Positions 28,771 to 36,166 are shown, numbered from the stretch's first letter. The stretch is DNA of 64,000 nt from Candidatus Micrarchaeota archaeon (GCA_028866575.1 JAGWHU010000004.1:1-64000); one strand, 5' to 3'. The notes: generated by a model not told the origin, from the letters alone. Made by a program: numbers and translations.

Positions 28771-29499
28771 TTATTTATTGTTTTTAATGTATTCTTTAAA
28801 CTCTTTGGCCTTATCAAATCTTTCTTGGCGGGTTAATGCTCTCAAAACCCATAACTCTTTAGTTATTACTTCTGCTAATAAAAGTTCATAAAGGTCAAAA
28901 GGGAATATTATAATAGGAAATTTAGAATTTTGTACTTTAGATAAAAGAGAATCCAATACCAAACTTTTTACATCCTTATATGCAATACAATATTTTCCAA
29001 TTACAGCTATTATATTATTGTTTCTTTCCTTTTCTATCTTTAACTTCTGATTGGTGCTTAGTTTATCCATATTAGTAATTAGATCTTTAGTTTCTCTAGT
29101 AGCCTTTATACCGAGAAGTATCATTATAATCTTCATAACAACCATTCCTAAATTTACGTTGTTATATGTAATATAAGAGCTAATGGGCTGATTTATTATA
29201 ATATCATTTAATAGCTCTGCCTCCCTTTGGGTTAAATCAAATTGTATAGTAAAATAATCTGTTAGAATACGCCCATCTAATTGTAAAGGTCTGCCTTTTA
29301 CTCTTAAACTTGATCTACTTATTACGTAAGGCTCTATCTCGCGTAATTGATACATAATTGTTTGTCTAGATACACCTGTAGTTTTAGCCATTTCTAAAGC
29401 TGTAATTGGTTTTTCTAAAAGAAGATACGCATAACTTTGAAAAGATTCGCTCTGGAATAATTTCTGTATTGTGTTAAATTTTTCATTCATTTTATACAC
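28771..29499 (-). CDS. Winged-helix DNA-binding protein (element A)
   Basis: The 242 residues start with a helix-turn-helix (ITALEMAKTTGVSRQTIMYQLREIEPYV) and a wing (SRSSLRVKGRPLQLDGRIL), the pattern of ArsR/MarR-like archaeal regulators. The remaining 160 residues are helical with no catalytic motif that I recognise. The adjacent HNH gene suggests it regulates that nuclease or partners with it. Starts at 29499 or 29490. AT-rich codon use. Confidence 0.7.
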   Translation of the reverse strand: MYKMNEKFNTIQKLFQSESFQSYAYLLLEKPITALEMAKTTGVSRQTIMYQLREIEPYVISRSSLRVKGRPLQLDGRILTDYFTIQFDLTQREAELLNDIIINQPISSYITYNNVNLGMVVMKIIMILLGIKATRETKDLITNMDKLSTNQKLKIEKERNNNIIAVIGKYCIAYKDVKSLVLDSLLSKVQNSKFPIIIFPFDLYELLLAEVITKELWVLRALTRQERFDKAKEFKEYIKNNK

Positions 29500-29605
29500 C
29501 CGTAAATATTATTCTCTAGTTTTCACATATGTGTAAAGCTACTTAACTTATGTTAAGTAATGATACATATAAATCTTTAAATGTTGTTAAATATTTGGTG
29601 TTTGT

Positions 29606-29743
29606 ATGAAAAAGGAGCAAGTTGTAATAAACGATAAAATTGCGGAATTTCTAGAAGGAAAGGTTAAGCAGGGGTTCAAAAAATCAAGCTACATAAGGAG
29701 TTTGATAGAAGAGGCTATGAAGAGAGATGTAGGCGGTGCCTAA
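29606..29743 (+). CDS. Ribbon-helix-helix protein, 45 residues
   Basis: A short gene: MKKEQVVINDKIAEFLEG at the start, then FKKSSYIRSLIEEAMKRD. The pattern of a beta strand, a helix, a Ser/Tyr turn and a second helix is that of CopG/Arc-type ribbon-helix-helix dimers. GGTG lies 7 nt before the ATG. Its stop is followed at once by the next ATG at 29744, so the genes are coupled. First gene of a run of small DNA-binding proteins, typical of archaeal plasmid and virus regulation modules. Confidence 0.7.
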   Translation: MKKEQVVINDKIAEFLEGKVKQGFKKSSYIRSLIEEAMKRDVGGA

Positions 29744-29881
29744 ATGATAGAGAAAACCGATTTTATAGAATTATTACTCTCGTGGTATGAAAGACAAATT
29801 AAAAAAGGAAAAGAAAAGGGTGCTACTAACACCCTAGTTGATAATGATGTTAAGAGATCAGAGAGGACTAGCACTATTTAA
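29744..29881 (+). CDS. Small protein of unknown function, 45 residues
   Basis: Begins directly after the preceding stop (TAAATG) and runs MIEKTDFIELLLSWYE with a Lys-rich middle. I recognise no family. It overlaps the start of the AbrB-like gene in another frame, so it may serve mainly for translational coupling. Confidence 0.4.
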   Translation: MIEKTDFIELLLSWYERQIKKGKEKGATNTLVDNDVKRSERTSTI

Positions 29882-30143
29882 GGAGATTGGTCTAACTGTA
29901 GAGCTGCTAAGAATTGAGTATAGGGGCAATATTGCTAAACTATACATACCGCAGATAGTTAGAGAGGCACTTAAACTAGATCCAAGTAAAGACATTTCAC
30001 TAATTTTATTCCATGATAATGAAAGTGGCCTGAATTTGTTAGTAAAGGATACTGATCTGTCAAAATTGATTAAACCACTAATCTTAGATGCCAGGCAAAT
30101 TAAACAAAAAGTAAATGATAAAATGCATTGTATTGGTGATTAG
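29838..30143 (+). CDS. AbrB/SpoVT-like swapped-hairpin DNA-binding protein
   Basis: The middle of this about 100-residue protein (RIEYRGNIAKLYIPQIVREAL then DISLILFHDNESGLNLLV) matches the AbrB/MazE swapped-hairpin fold: a strand, a PxxxxxxL helix, then two strands. The frame opens with TTG 29838; ATG 29844 or 29847 are likelier starts. The next gene begins at the base after its stop. Role: transcription regulator or antitoxin of element A. Confidence 0.65.
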   Translation: MIMMLRDQRGLALFKEIGLTVELLRIEYRGNIAKLYIPQIVREALKLDPSKDISLILFHDNESGLNLLVKDTDLSKLIKPLILDARQIKQKVNDKMHCIGD

Positions 30144-30347
30144 ATGAAGAGGCAAGCATTGCCACTTGAAGAAAGAACAATACCTGTACCCATCAAGATA
30201 AAATATGTTAAGATGGCCGAAGAACGTAAGATAAAAATGAGTGAATTTATAAGGCAGTTGATAGAAAAAATTATTGAATTGGATAAATTAAATCAAAAAC
30301 TCAAAAGTGATAGTAATATTATTACAAATAAGGAAGGTAAGTATTGA
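30144..30347 (+). CDS. Small ribbon-helix-helix-like protein
   Basis: The 67 residues include RTIPVPIKIKYVKMAEERK then MSEFIRQLIEKIIEL, the strand-helix-helix order of ribbon-helix-helix proteins, with a Lys-rich C-terminus. It begins immediately after the stop of the AbrB-like gene. Probable DNA-binding partner in the same operon. Confidence 0.6.
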   Translation: MKRQALPLEERTIPVPIKIKYVKMAEERKIKMSEFIRQLIEKIIELDKLNQKLKSDSNIITNKEGKY

Positions 30348-30385
30348 TTCAGTTAGACTTATGCATATAAGTTATGTTTTAATAC

Positions 30386-30396
30386 TTTATAATATA
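30386..30396 (+). promoter_or_regulatory. Box A of the CopG-like gene at 30423
   Basis: TTTATAATATA, centred 32 nt upstream of the ATG at 30423, giving a short leader. It indicates that 30423 has its own promoter instead of belonging to the preceding operon. Confidence 0.55.
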
Positions 30397-30422
30397 CACG
30401 ATAATATTACTACTTTTATACT

Positions 30423-30629
30423 ATGCGAAAATCTGTATCAATTTCCTTAGAAATAGATAAGGCAATAAAAGAAGTAAAAGAAAAAGAGGGTGGAAGATCA
30501 ATAAGTTACTCCAAGGCTCTCAATTATCTGGTGGCTTTAGGTATTGATAGGTATAATGATATATTTAAAAATGCCAAAATTCAAAAACCGAAATATGATC
30601 ATGATAAATATAAAAGAGGAAATTACTGA
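30423..30629 (+). CDS. CopG-like ribbon-helix-helix protein
   Basis: The 68-residue protein starts MRKSVSISLEIDKAIKEVKE followed by ISYSKALNYLVALGIDRY, a clean ribbon-helix-helix with the first strand at residues 3-9. The basic tail (KPKYDHDKYKRG) may add DNA contact. It has its own box A. It converges with the nuclease operon that ends at 30734. Confidence 0.75.
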   Translation: MRKSVSISLEIDKAIKEVKEKEGGRSISYSKALNYLVALGIDRYNDIFKNAKIQKPKYDHDKYKRGNY

Positions 30630-30733
30630 CCTTTTAGTGTACTTTTGTGTGTGCAATATGTGTACAATAAGCGCCCAATATATGTGCTTTTAATGTGCTT
30701 TAATTTTATTTTCTAATAATAATCAAAAGTATG

Positions 30734-31672
30734 TCATTTTAAACCTTTAAACTCTCTTAGCTTGAAATCTACTTCATACAAGAAAACCTCAACATTAGAC
30801 ATCATCTTTAAAGCATAATCAAGTTTTTTATCGTATGCTCCAGCTATTATTATACCCCTTACATTATTGTCCCCCATTTTATCTCTTATCCAACCCATAT
30901 ATCTTGCTATCTGGCCTATTGTATCATCACTTGTTTGATTCTTTTTAAGCTCTATTACGACAAAATTATTGTTTTTCTTATCCTTTGCTAGAATATCAAT
31001 AGGTCCAATATCTGTTTTATATTGCTGGCTAACAAGTTCACCATCTTCAATAATTAAATCATATTTTTTGCCAAAATCAGTTCTTTCCCAGTTTTCAATT
31101 ATAAAATCTTCAAGTTGCTTTTCCATATAGAAGATTCCTTGGCTATACTCTGGTTGGCTAGAAATTTGAGGTATTGATACTGTTTTGGCATAATATTCAA
31201 GTAGCGTATTTAAATCGGATTCTAGGCCTTTTTCCGAAACTACTTGGTCATTCTCAGAATATAGATAGTTTATTTTTTCCTTGTCTGATTTTATTTTATA
31301 CGCTTTAAAAACGAAAGAGTCGCCGTACCTTGCAACTTCTCTGTTGAAATGAGTTGCTATAGTTTGTGTTGAAGTTGTTATCTCTGTGGGCCACGATTTT
31401 CCAAATTCTTCAGTCTCACTCACGCCATATGCTAGAATTAGTGTATCAAATTCCTTATAATAGAGATAGCATGGGTAGAAACCTTTACTTACTTGCATAT
31501 CAGGAGCTGTAAATGCAATCCATGGTATCCTTGCTGGGGCGCCCATTCCAAAAGAGACCCTCATTTTCAACCCATTCCACTCTTTTGGATACATAGAAGT
31601 TTTAAGATCGCTAGTTGTAGCTTGTAAAACGAATTTGTTTAATATTGAAGTCCAATTATTTTGATTTTCCAT
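30734..31672 (-). CDS. DUF3578 (McrB N-terminal-like) plus NucS/DUF91-type nuclease
   Basis: A 312-residue two-domain protein. Residues about 6-135 match the MrcB_N/DUF3578 fold, including MRVSFGMGAPARIPWIAF and YPCYLYY; in McrB-type proteins this region reads modified DNA. Residues about 180-305 are a PD-(D/E)XK nuclease of the NucS/DUF91 kind: Glu184, GPIDILA with Asp226, VVIELKK with Glu241 and Lys243, and Gln254 in QIARYMGW. Together this suggests a modification-dependent nuclease without a motor. The frame extends to GTG 31681, but GGTGGAG sits just before the ATG at 31672. It overlaps the end of the Shedu-like gene, so the two are coupled. Confidence 0.8.
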   Translation of the reverse strand: MENQNNWTSILNKFVLQATTSDLKTSMYPKEWNGLKMRVSFGMGAPARIPWIAFTAPDMQVSKGFYPCYLYYKEFDTLILAYGVSETEEFGKSWPTEITTSTQTIATHFNREVARYGDSFVFKAYKIKSDKEKINYLYSENDQVVSEKGLESDLNTLLEYYAKTVSIPQISSQPEYSQGIFYMEKQLEDFIIENWERTDFGKKYDLIIEDGELVSQQYKTDIGPIDILAKDKKNNNFVVIELKKNQTSDDTIGQIARYMGWIRDKMGDNNVRGIIIAGAYDKKLDYALKMMSNVEVFLYEVDFKLREFKGLK

Positions 31673-32759
31673 TCTCTCCACCCACAGGTTTAGGAGCAGC
31701 CCTTTTTTCTACAGCCTTTGATTTAGGCTCTTCTACCTTTGTTTCCTTTTCTACCGCGCCTTTTACTTGTTCTACTGCTGTTTCAGCATCTCTTATGAAT
31801 TGTCCGTAAGTTTTTATTTCTACTAAATGTAGAGCATAATTCCATGATTTTAACTTGTTTGTTATGGCTTCGTCTGTACTATCTCCTATTAGAAGCAAAC
31901 CTTTAGGCTTCTTTTCCTTTATAACCTCTGATTCTGGTAATCTAGAGTGTGCTATTGCAACTGTCTGATCTAAATAGTCAATTAATTGATCAAGACTTTT
32001 TGTAACTACAGCGGTAATTTGACCGCCGCCGTCTACTAGAACTTCACTAGGCCTTTTTAACTCAACTATCCTTTGTGAACCGTCTGTAAGAGTAATCGTA
32101 AAATCAAAAATATCTGTTGATCCTGCTCTTAGTTTAGATATCGCAGAAATAACATTCGCACCAAAAAGCCACCTTTTACCATTTAAAAAACTTTGAATAT
32201 CTTCTTCACGTTTGTTATCTCTTGTAAAATTAACTATTAAATTTTTTAACTCACTCAATTCACTATCTAGTATTTTTATACTATTTGAATCTCTTTTGAA
32301 TTCTTCAATCTCTTTCTTATGTTTCTCCTCTAGATCCTTAATTAGTCCTTCTCTTAATTTTTCTTGATCAGTCAATTGCTGCTTTAGTGCCTCTATTATA
32401 CTATCTCTTTTTCCCACTTCTTTAGATATTTTATCTGACTGGCTAGCTAAATCTCCACTAGATAGAATTGTTTTATCCCAACCTAAAAATCCGTAATTCT
32501 TTCTAGCAAAATTCAATACCTTGGCTAGCGTTTCATCTGAATATATATTGAAATTAGTCTGAAATGGTGTTTCACCAGTTCTAGAATTTTTAACCCTATT
32601 AGCTAAACGTATAAGTTTTTCTCCAGTTTCTTCATTTTCAACCAGATATACTTCACTAATACTTCTTTTATCTTTGCGCTCTTCTAGATGTTCCCATTTT
32701 ATTTGTTTATATGGCCACTTTAGCTCTTTAGGCACATATAAAGGATCTTCTTCTGCCAA
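31656..32759 (-). CDS. Shedu-like (SduA, DUF4263) defence nuclease
   Basis: The 367-residue protein has an N-terminal domain (about 1-100), a coiled coil (about 105-185) and a C-terminal PD-(D/E)XK domain of Shedu/DUF4263 type: REEDIQSFLN with Glu186, WLFG, IFDFTITLTDG with Asp219, IVELKRP with Glu233 and Lys235, and SLDQLIDYL with Gln258. A Lys/Glu-rich tail ends the chain. Shedu proteins are single-gene anti-phage systems whose nuclease is gated by variable N-terminal domains. Here it is sandwiched between an AbrB-like regulator and a second nuclease. The N-terminal domain is not one I recognise. Confidence 0.82.
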   Translation of the reverse strand: MAEEDPLYVPKELKWPYKQIKWEHLEERKDKRSISEVYLVENEETGEKLIRLANRVKNSRTGETPFQTNFNIYSDETLAKVLNFARKNYGFLGWDKTILSSGDLASQSDKISKEVGKRDSIIEALKQQLTDQEKLREGLIKDLEEKHKKEIEEFKRDSNSIKILDSELSELKNLIVNFTRDNKREEDIQSFLNGKRWLFGANVISAISKLRAGSTDIFDFTITLTDGSQRIVELKRPSEVLVDGGGQITAVVTKSLDQLIDYLDQTVAIAHSRLPESEVIKEKKPKGLLLIGDSTDEAITNKLKSWNYALHLVEIKTYGQFIRDAETAVEQVKGAVEKETKVEEPKSKAVEKRAAPKPVGGENGKSK

Positions 32760-32763
32760 TCTA

Positions 32764-32970
32764 TCACTTAATTATTTCTACTATCAACCTATTTTCTCCA
32801 CCATTAGACCATTTTAAAAGAGTACCTTTCCCTATATTTTTCCATCTTGTTAATTCTCTTGGTATGGTAACTATAAATTGGCCATTTGATAATCTCATAA
32901 CTCTAGTGTAATGCTTTGCGATAACATTATAAGTACGTCTTTTTCTATACTCCCCCATATTATTAGCCAT
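32764..32970 (-). CDS. AbrB-like small regulator upstream of the nuclease pair
   Basis: The 68-residue protein has YTRVMRLSNGQFIVTIPRELTRW then GTLLKWSNGGENRLIVEI, the swapped-hairpin AbrB/MazE pattern. The ATG at 32958 (MGEYRKRR) is an alternative start. It lies 4 nt upstream of the Shedu-like gene on the same strand, so it probably autoregulates the operon. Confidence 0.7.
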   Translation of the reverse strand: MANNMGEYRKRRTYNVIAKHYTRVMRLSNGQFIVTIPRELTRWKNIGKGTLLKWSNGGENRLIVEIIK

Positions 32971-33051
32971 AGATAAATTTATATAAATAGACTGTATTTA
33001 TTAAGAATGGTGAAAACTATGCCCAAACAAGAAGGGCGTAGAACCTCTGAT

Positions 33052-33152
33052 TATAACGCTCGGCGAGGGCGATGAACCCCAAATTTCCGACCGTCTTCCA
33101 GAGAAAAATGTCGGAAATATGGTCGGGGTTCGAAACCCCAAGTGGGCGTTAT
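33052..33152 (+). other. Structured, tRNA-like element at element A boundary
   Basis: A 9-bp closing stem (ATAACGCTC with GGGCGTTAT) encloses a 9-bp hairpin (ATTTCCGAC with GTCGGAAAT) and a T-arm-like hairpin GGGGTTCGAAACCCC whose loop matches the canonical tRNA T-loop. It does not fold into a normal tRNA. It contains the second copy of the attachment repeat. It could be a tRNA remnant, a small RNA or a recombination site. Confidence 0.4.
33061..33071 (+). repeat. Attachment-site copy 2 (element A)
   Basis: CGGCGAGGGCG, identical to the last 11 bases of tRNA-Arg at 26856-26866. With copy 3 it shares two further bases (CGGCGAGGGCGAT). Likely right end of the 6.2-kb element that begins at tRNA-Arg. 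Confidence 0.6.
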
Positions 33153-33198
33153 TCTTAAATTTAAAACCCACGCTTTGTCTTGAGGTAAGGAAAAGAGC

Positions 33199-33213
33199 TT
33201 AAATATATAAAAG
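33199..33213 (+). promoter_or_regulatory. Box A of the ART-like gene
   Basis: TTAAATATATAAAAG, centred 23 nt before the GTG at 33229, predicting a leaderless transcript. Confidence 0.5.
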
Positions 33214-33228
33214 CACTTAATAGAAACG

Positions 33229-33888
33229 GTGAGAAGTTTGTCAAGCATATCAAAACCTAAACCCGCATCAGAAATCAGTAGGTTATCGGAGGATACAATA
33301 AAAGGATTTGATATTAATTCTTCAACAATTGAAATATCTGAAATGACACTTTATAGAGGTTCAAGAAATTCGGGGCAAAAAACTTTAGAACATTCAGAAA
33401 TGACAAATATGGCTGGAGTATACCTGACAGATGATAGACTAAGTGCAGTAAAGTATGCAGTAAAAGGTACAGGTTTAAAAATGAGTGATGAATGGCATTC
33501 AAAGAAACCAATATTATATACATGTTCAATAAAAGACATGAAAATTTTAGATTTGAGTAAAGATAAAACAGAGACGGCAGTATTAGAAGGGTTTTCAGAG
33601 TTTCTGCATAAAATAGACGACTCTGGAAGATTAGATGCACTTTTGTTTCCGGATCATAAATGGTCAGATGATGAAAGACAACTTTTATCTGATGACTCAA
33701 AATTCAAAGAATTTGTTAGCAAAATAAATGGTAAAAATGTAGCAAGTAAGATATATAAGAAATTAAATGGAACTTTTACTGAATATATAAGAAGTTTTGG
33801 CTATGATGGAATTATGGATTTTGATAAAAATATTCTCATATTTGACCCACACAAGGTAAAAATCATTGAAGAAAAAGAATTGTCTTAA
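33229..33888 (+). CDS. ADP-ribosyltransferase-like protein
   Basis: The 219-residue protein has LYRGSRNSG near residue 42, GVYLTDDRLSAVKYAV near 64, and near the C-terminus FGYDGIMDFDKNILIFDPHKVKII. This set (a leading R, a substrate-loop YLTD with alanine-tyrosine helix, and the GYDGI...FDP strand) is the pattern of ADP-ribosyltransferase-like domains found in phage polyvalent proteins and toxins. The catalytic Glu is not obvious, so activity is uncertain. It is the only gene between attachment copies 2 and 3, with its own box A. No antitoxin partner is visible beside it. Confidence 0.55.
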   Translation: MRSLSSISKPKPASEISRLSEDTIKGFDINSSTIEISEMTLYRGSRNSGQKTLEHSEMTNMAGVYLTDDRLSAVKYAVKGTGLKMSDEWHSKKPILYTCSIKDMKILDLSKDKTETAVLEGFSEFLHKIDDSGRLDALLFPDHKWSDDERQLLSDDSKFKEFVSKINGKNVASKIYKKLNGTFTEYIRSFGYDGIMDFDKNILIFDPHKVKIIEEKELS

Positions 33889-33951
33889 TGAATTATTTCC
33901 TTACTCCTTTGCAAAGAAGCAAGGGAGGGCGTTAAACATACTTTTAAAGAA

Positions 33952-33962
33952 CGGCGAGGGCG
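33952..33962 (+). repeat. Attachment-site copy 3 (element A)
   Basis: CGGCGAGGGCG again, after the ART-like gene. Copies 2 and 3 bracket an 890-bp cassette, as expected if two elements integrated in tandem at the same tRNA. Confidence 0.6.
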
Positions 33963-33989
33963 ATTCAATTTCGGGGTTATATAGGAACG

Positions 33990-34065
33990 TCGATTTCCAA
34001 CAAAAAGTACTGATCGACAGCTCGATTTCCAACAAAAAAGACTGATCGTCGCCTCGATTTCCAAC
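33990..34065 (+). repeat. 32-bp-period tandem repeat, about 2.4 copies
   Basis: TCGATTTCCAAC begins at 33990, 34022 and 34054. Units 1 and 2 share TCGATTTCCAACAAAAA plus a CTGATCG core; unit 3 is truncated after 12 bases. The array is in a 270-bp gene-free stretch just beyond attachment copy 3. The period is about three helical turns, suitable for iterons or recombinase arm sites. Confidence 0.7.
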
Positions 34066-34159
34066 ACCTGTAAAAGTTACTTTACATGTGCGGGTGGTCG
34101 ATGGTAGAGGGGGATTTTTGGGTGTGATTGGAGGATATATGGAATCGAGAAAGAAGTGA

Positions 34160-34528
34160 CTATTTATTCTTCTGTGAAGCATGCCACGCTACGTGGTCTT
34201 CAAATTCATTAGAAGGAATATCAGACCCACAAATCGCACAGTGCATTAAACCTTGCTGTGGTCTAGGAGAAGTTTGTGCCTGTTGCCTACCTTTCTCTTT
34301 GTAATATTCTTCCTTCTGGATCGCCCTGGTCCTAGCCTTTTCCTTGCCTCGATTCCAGCTATAGAAAGCATAAACCATAATTCCAATAGCAATTATTACA
34401 AGAATGATTGAGCCTGTGGGATTATGAATAAGAACAGCGGCTATAACAAAAACAAGAGCTAGAAAGGTCAGTCCTCCATAAAACAACAGTCCTTTCACGC
34501 CACCTATAATGAAATCTATGAAACTCAT
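34160..34528 (-). CDS. Small membrane protein with C-terminal C2H2 zinc finger
   Basis: The 122 residues have two membrane helices (about 8-34 and 38-57), a charged linker and a terminal zinc finger CAICGSDIPSNEFEDHVAWH. The finger would face the cytoplasm. I recognise no named family. Combination of two helices and a nucleic-acid-type finger occurs in DPANN genomes as hypothetical proteins. Confidence 0.7.
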   Translation of the reverse strand: MSFIDFIIGGVKGLLFYGGLTFLALVFVIAAVLIHNPTGSIILVIIAIGIMVYAFYSWNRGKEKARTRAIQKEEYYKEKGRQQAQTSPRPQQGLMHCAICGSDIPSNEFEDHVAWHASQKNK

Positions 34529-34640
34529 ATCATCTTCAATTAAACTACGATAGAAAGTTCTTTAAATACAACTCAATTTGTTTTAAGATGTTAAGATTTA
34601 GCTTACATACCCTCAACCACCAAAAGGTATATATATCTTA

Positions 34641-34670
34641 ATGTTATACTATGTTATATGATGTTATATG
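34641..34670 (+). repeat. Three tandem 10-bp repeats (ATGTTATAYK) before a small gene
   Basis: ATGTTATACT, ATGTTATATG, ATGTTATATG run directly into the ATG of the gene at 34668. A 10-bp period places identical faces on one side of the helix, suitable for cooperative operator binding by the encoded protein. Confidence 0.5.
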
Positions 34671-34838
34671 GTGAAACTACAATTAGAGTTGTCTGAAAAG
34701 GAGAATGGCATAGTAGAAGTGTACAAGTCAGTCAACAAGCTCAAGACAAAACAGGAAGCAATAAAAGCGATGATTAACCATTTTGAAGTGTCGATAAAGC
34801 CAAAGAAAATTGACACAAAGGATTACTTTTCCACTTAA
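34668..34838 (+). CDS. DUF2683-like small DNA-binding protein
   Basis: A 56-residue protein, MVKLQLELSEKENGIVEVYK then NKLKTKQEAIKAMINHFE, matching the DUF2683 pattern of DPANN and euryarchaeal ribbon-helix-helix-like proteins (strand, helix, LKTKxEAI, helix). It lies 9 nt before LemA and right after the 10-bp repeats. Probably the regulator of the following operon. Confidence 0.65.
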   Translation: MVKLQLELSEKENGIVEVYKSVNKLKTKQEAIKAMINHFEVSIKPKKIDTKDYFST

Positions 34839-34847
34839 GGTGCGATT

Positions 34848-35447
34848 ATGATACCAATAATCTTGTATACGGTTATAGCAATAGTAGCCCTAGCAGTCAT
34901 CCTAATAGCTAGGGGCTGGATAAGGATATACAACAAGTTCCAGTACTGGTATAACAAAGCAGAGGAGAGGTTTGCCAATATAGACGTGATAATGCAGCAA
35001 AGAATAGACATGCTGCCTGCTTTGGCTCAGGCCATAAAGAAATATGATATACACGAATACAAAGCCATAAAGGATACCATAGAGGCCAGAAGCAGATGGA
35101 CTAAAGATGCACCACTGAGTGAGAAAGTCGCCTCTGCCCAGGATATCGAGAACAATTTCTTAAAGATACAGGCTGTTTTTGAAAGATATCCTCAATTAAA
35201 GTCATCTAAACTGCATGCAAAGATAATGGGTCACGGAAACATATCAAGTATGGAAAGAAGGCTTTCTAAATACAGATTGGGCTACAACAAAGTAGTTGAA
35301 GAATACAATAGAAGAGTTGCAATATTTCCTAGGAATGTTGTTGCAAAGGTACACGGATTTAAGAGATTAGAATACCTTACATTAGGAAACAAAATAAACC
35401 AAGGAGAGCAAGAGACATACAAACCAAGGGAATTGTTTAGTGGCTAA
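34848..35447 (+). CDS. LemA family protein
   Basis: The 199-residue protein has an N-terminal membrane helix (about 2-21), then the helical LemA bundle: YNKFQYWYNKAEERFANIDVIMQQR and DMLPALAQAIKKY, ending in RLSKYRLGYNKVVEEYNRRV. LemA proteins are membrane-anchored helical bundles of uncertain role, in some species tied to envelope stress with metallopeptidases. GGTG precedes the ATG. Followed with no gap by the 2H phosphoesterase. Confidence 0.88.
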   Translation: MIPIILYTVIAIVALAVILIARGWIRIYNKFQYWYNKAEERFANIDVIMQQRIDMLPALAQAIKKYDIHEYKAIKDTIEARSRWTKDAPLSEKVASAQDIENNFLKIQAVFERYPQLKSSKLHAKIMGHGNISSMERRLSKYRLGYNKVVEEYNRRVAIFPRNVVAKVHGFKRLEYLTLGNKINQGEQETYKPRELFSG

Positions 35448-36164
35448 ATGGCTGGCTATCTAATAGAGTTTAGGATTAGAGGGTACGCTAAAAGATATGC
35501 CAGAAGCTTGATATATGACGTTGCCAAGAAATTCCACGTAAGAGGCGTGACACATAAAAGTAAAGTTGTACCCCACATAACAATGTATGGACCATTTAGA
35601 ACGTATAAGCAGAAAGATGTGGTTAATGCACTGCAAAATGTGTGTTCCAAATACAATTCAGTCCCATTCACATTTAAGGGATTCAACTACTTTGATAATG
35701 CAAAAAATAAAGTAGTGTACTTGGACATAGAGCCTTCCGAAAAACTGGTAAATCTAAGGTATGAGTTGTCAAAAGCTTTACTACCAATAACTTCAACCAT
35801 ATCAAAAGAGGATAAAAGAGGCAGGGATGATTTTAAATTTCATTCTACAATAGCGTTCAAAGATATCGACTACAAATTTAGGAACATTTGGAATTATATA
35901 AAAGAAAAAGAAAGGCCAAATATCAAACAGCGTTTACTTAGGGTTACCTTGTTAAGAAATGGCAAAATACTTTACGAATACGATCTGCTACAGCAGAGGC
36001 TACTAAACAGGAAAGAAGCTTTAAGCAGACTTATCTTTATGAAAACAATCAAAATGATGAAAGATAACTATGAAGAAGCTGAAGATTATCAAATTTATAA
36101 GAAACAAGAGGCAAAAGCCAAGGAATCCATATTAATCAGAATCAAAAATCTGTTTAAGGTATAA
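35448..36164 (+). CDS. 2H phosphoesterase (LigT/2'-5' RNA ligase-like)
   Basis: Two HxT motifs mark the 2H superfamily: PHITMYGPF (His43, Thr45) and FHSTIAF (His132, Thr134). Known members hydrolyse 2',3'-cyclic phosphates on RNA or ADP-ribose 1'',2''-cyclic phosphate. The 238-residue protein has a basic, helical C-terminal extension (about 175-238) that may bind RNA. Starts at the base after LemA's stop; the Nudix gene starts 2 nt after its own stop. Confidence 0.85.
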   Translation: MAGYLIEFRIRGYAKRYARSLIYDVAKKFHVRGVTHKSKVVPHITMYGPFRTYKQKDVVNALQNVCSKYNSVPFTFKGFNYFDNAKNKVVYLDIEPSEKLVNLRYELSKALLPITSTISKEDKRGRDDFKFHSTIAFKDIDYKFRNIWNYIKEKERPNIKQRLLRVTLLRNGKILYEYDLLQQRLLNRKEALSRLIFMKTIKMMKDNYEEAEDYQIYKKQEAKAKESILIRIKNLFKV

Positions 36165-36166
36165 AA

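Larger units (their letters stand above)
26856..33962. mobile_element. Integrated element A at tRNA-Arg, with nested or tandem cassette
   Basis: Begins at the tRNA-Arg 3' end, with the integrase first. The first likely boundary is 33071 (6.2 kb) and a second at 33962 adds the ART-like cassette. It carries HNH and winged-helix proteins, five small DNA-binding or coupled genes, a Shedu-like nuclease and a DUF3578/NucS-like nuclease. No capsid or replication genes were seen. Confidence 0.65.

Noticed and set aside
30734-31672. McrBC restriction system
   Set aside because: DUF3578-like reader is joined to a NucS-type nuclease; no McrB GTPase or McrC was found.
33020-33150. Functional tRNA with introns at element A boundary
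   Set aside because: T-arm-like hairpin is convincing, but no consistent acceptor, D-arm and anticodon arm set can be drawn; listed as tRNA-like element instead.
33990-34065. CRISPR array
   Set aside because: Period 32 leaves no room for spacers, units are tandem, and no cas genes are in the window.
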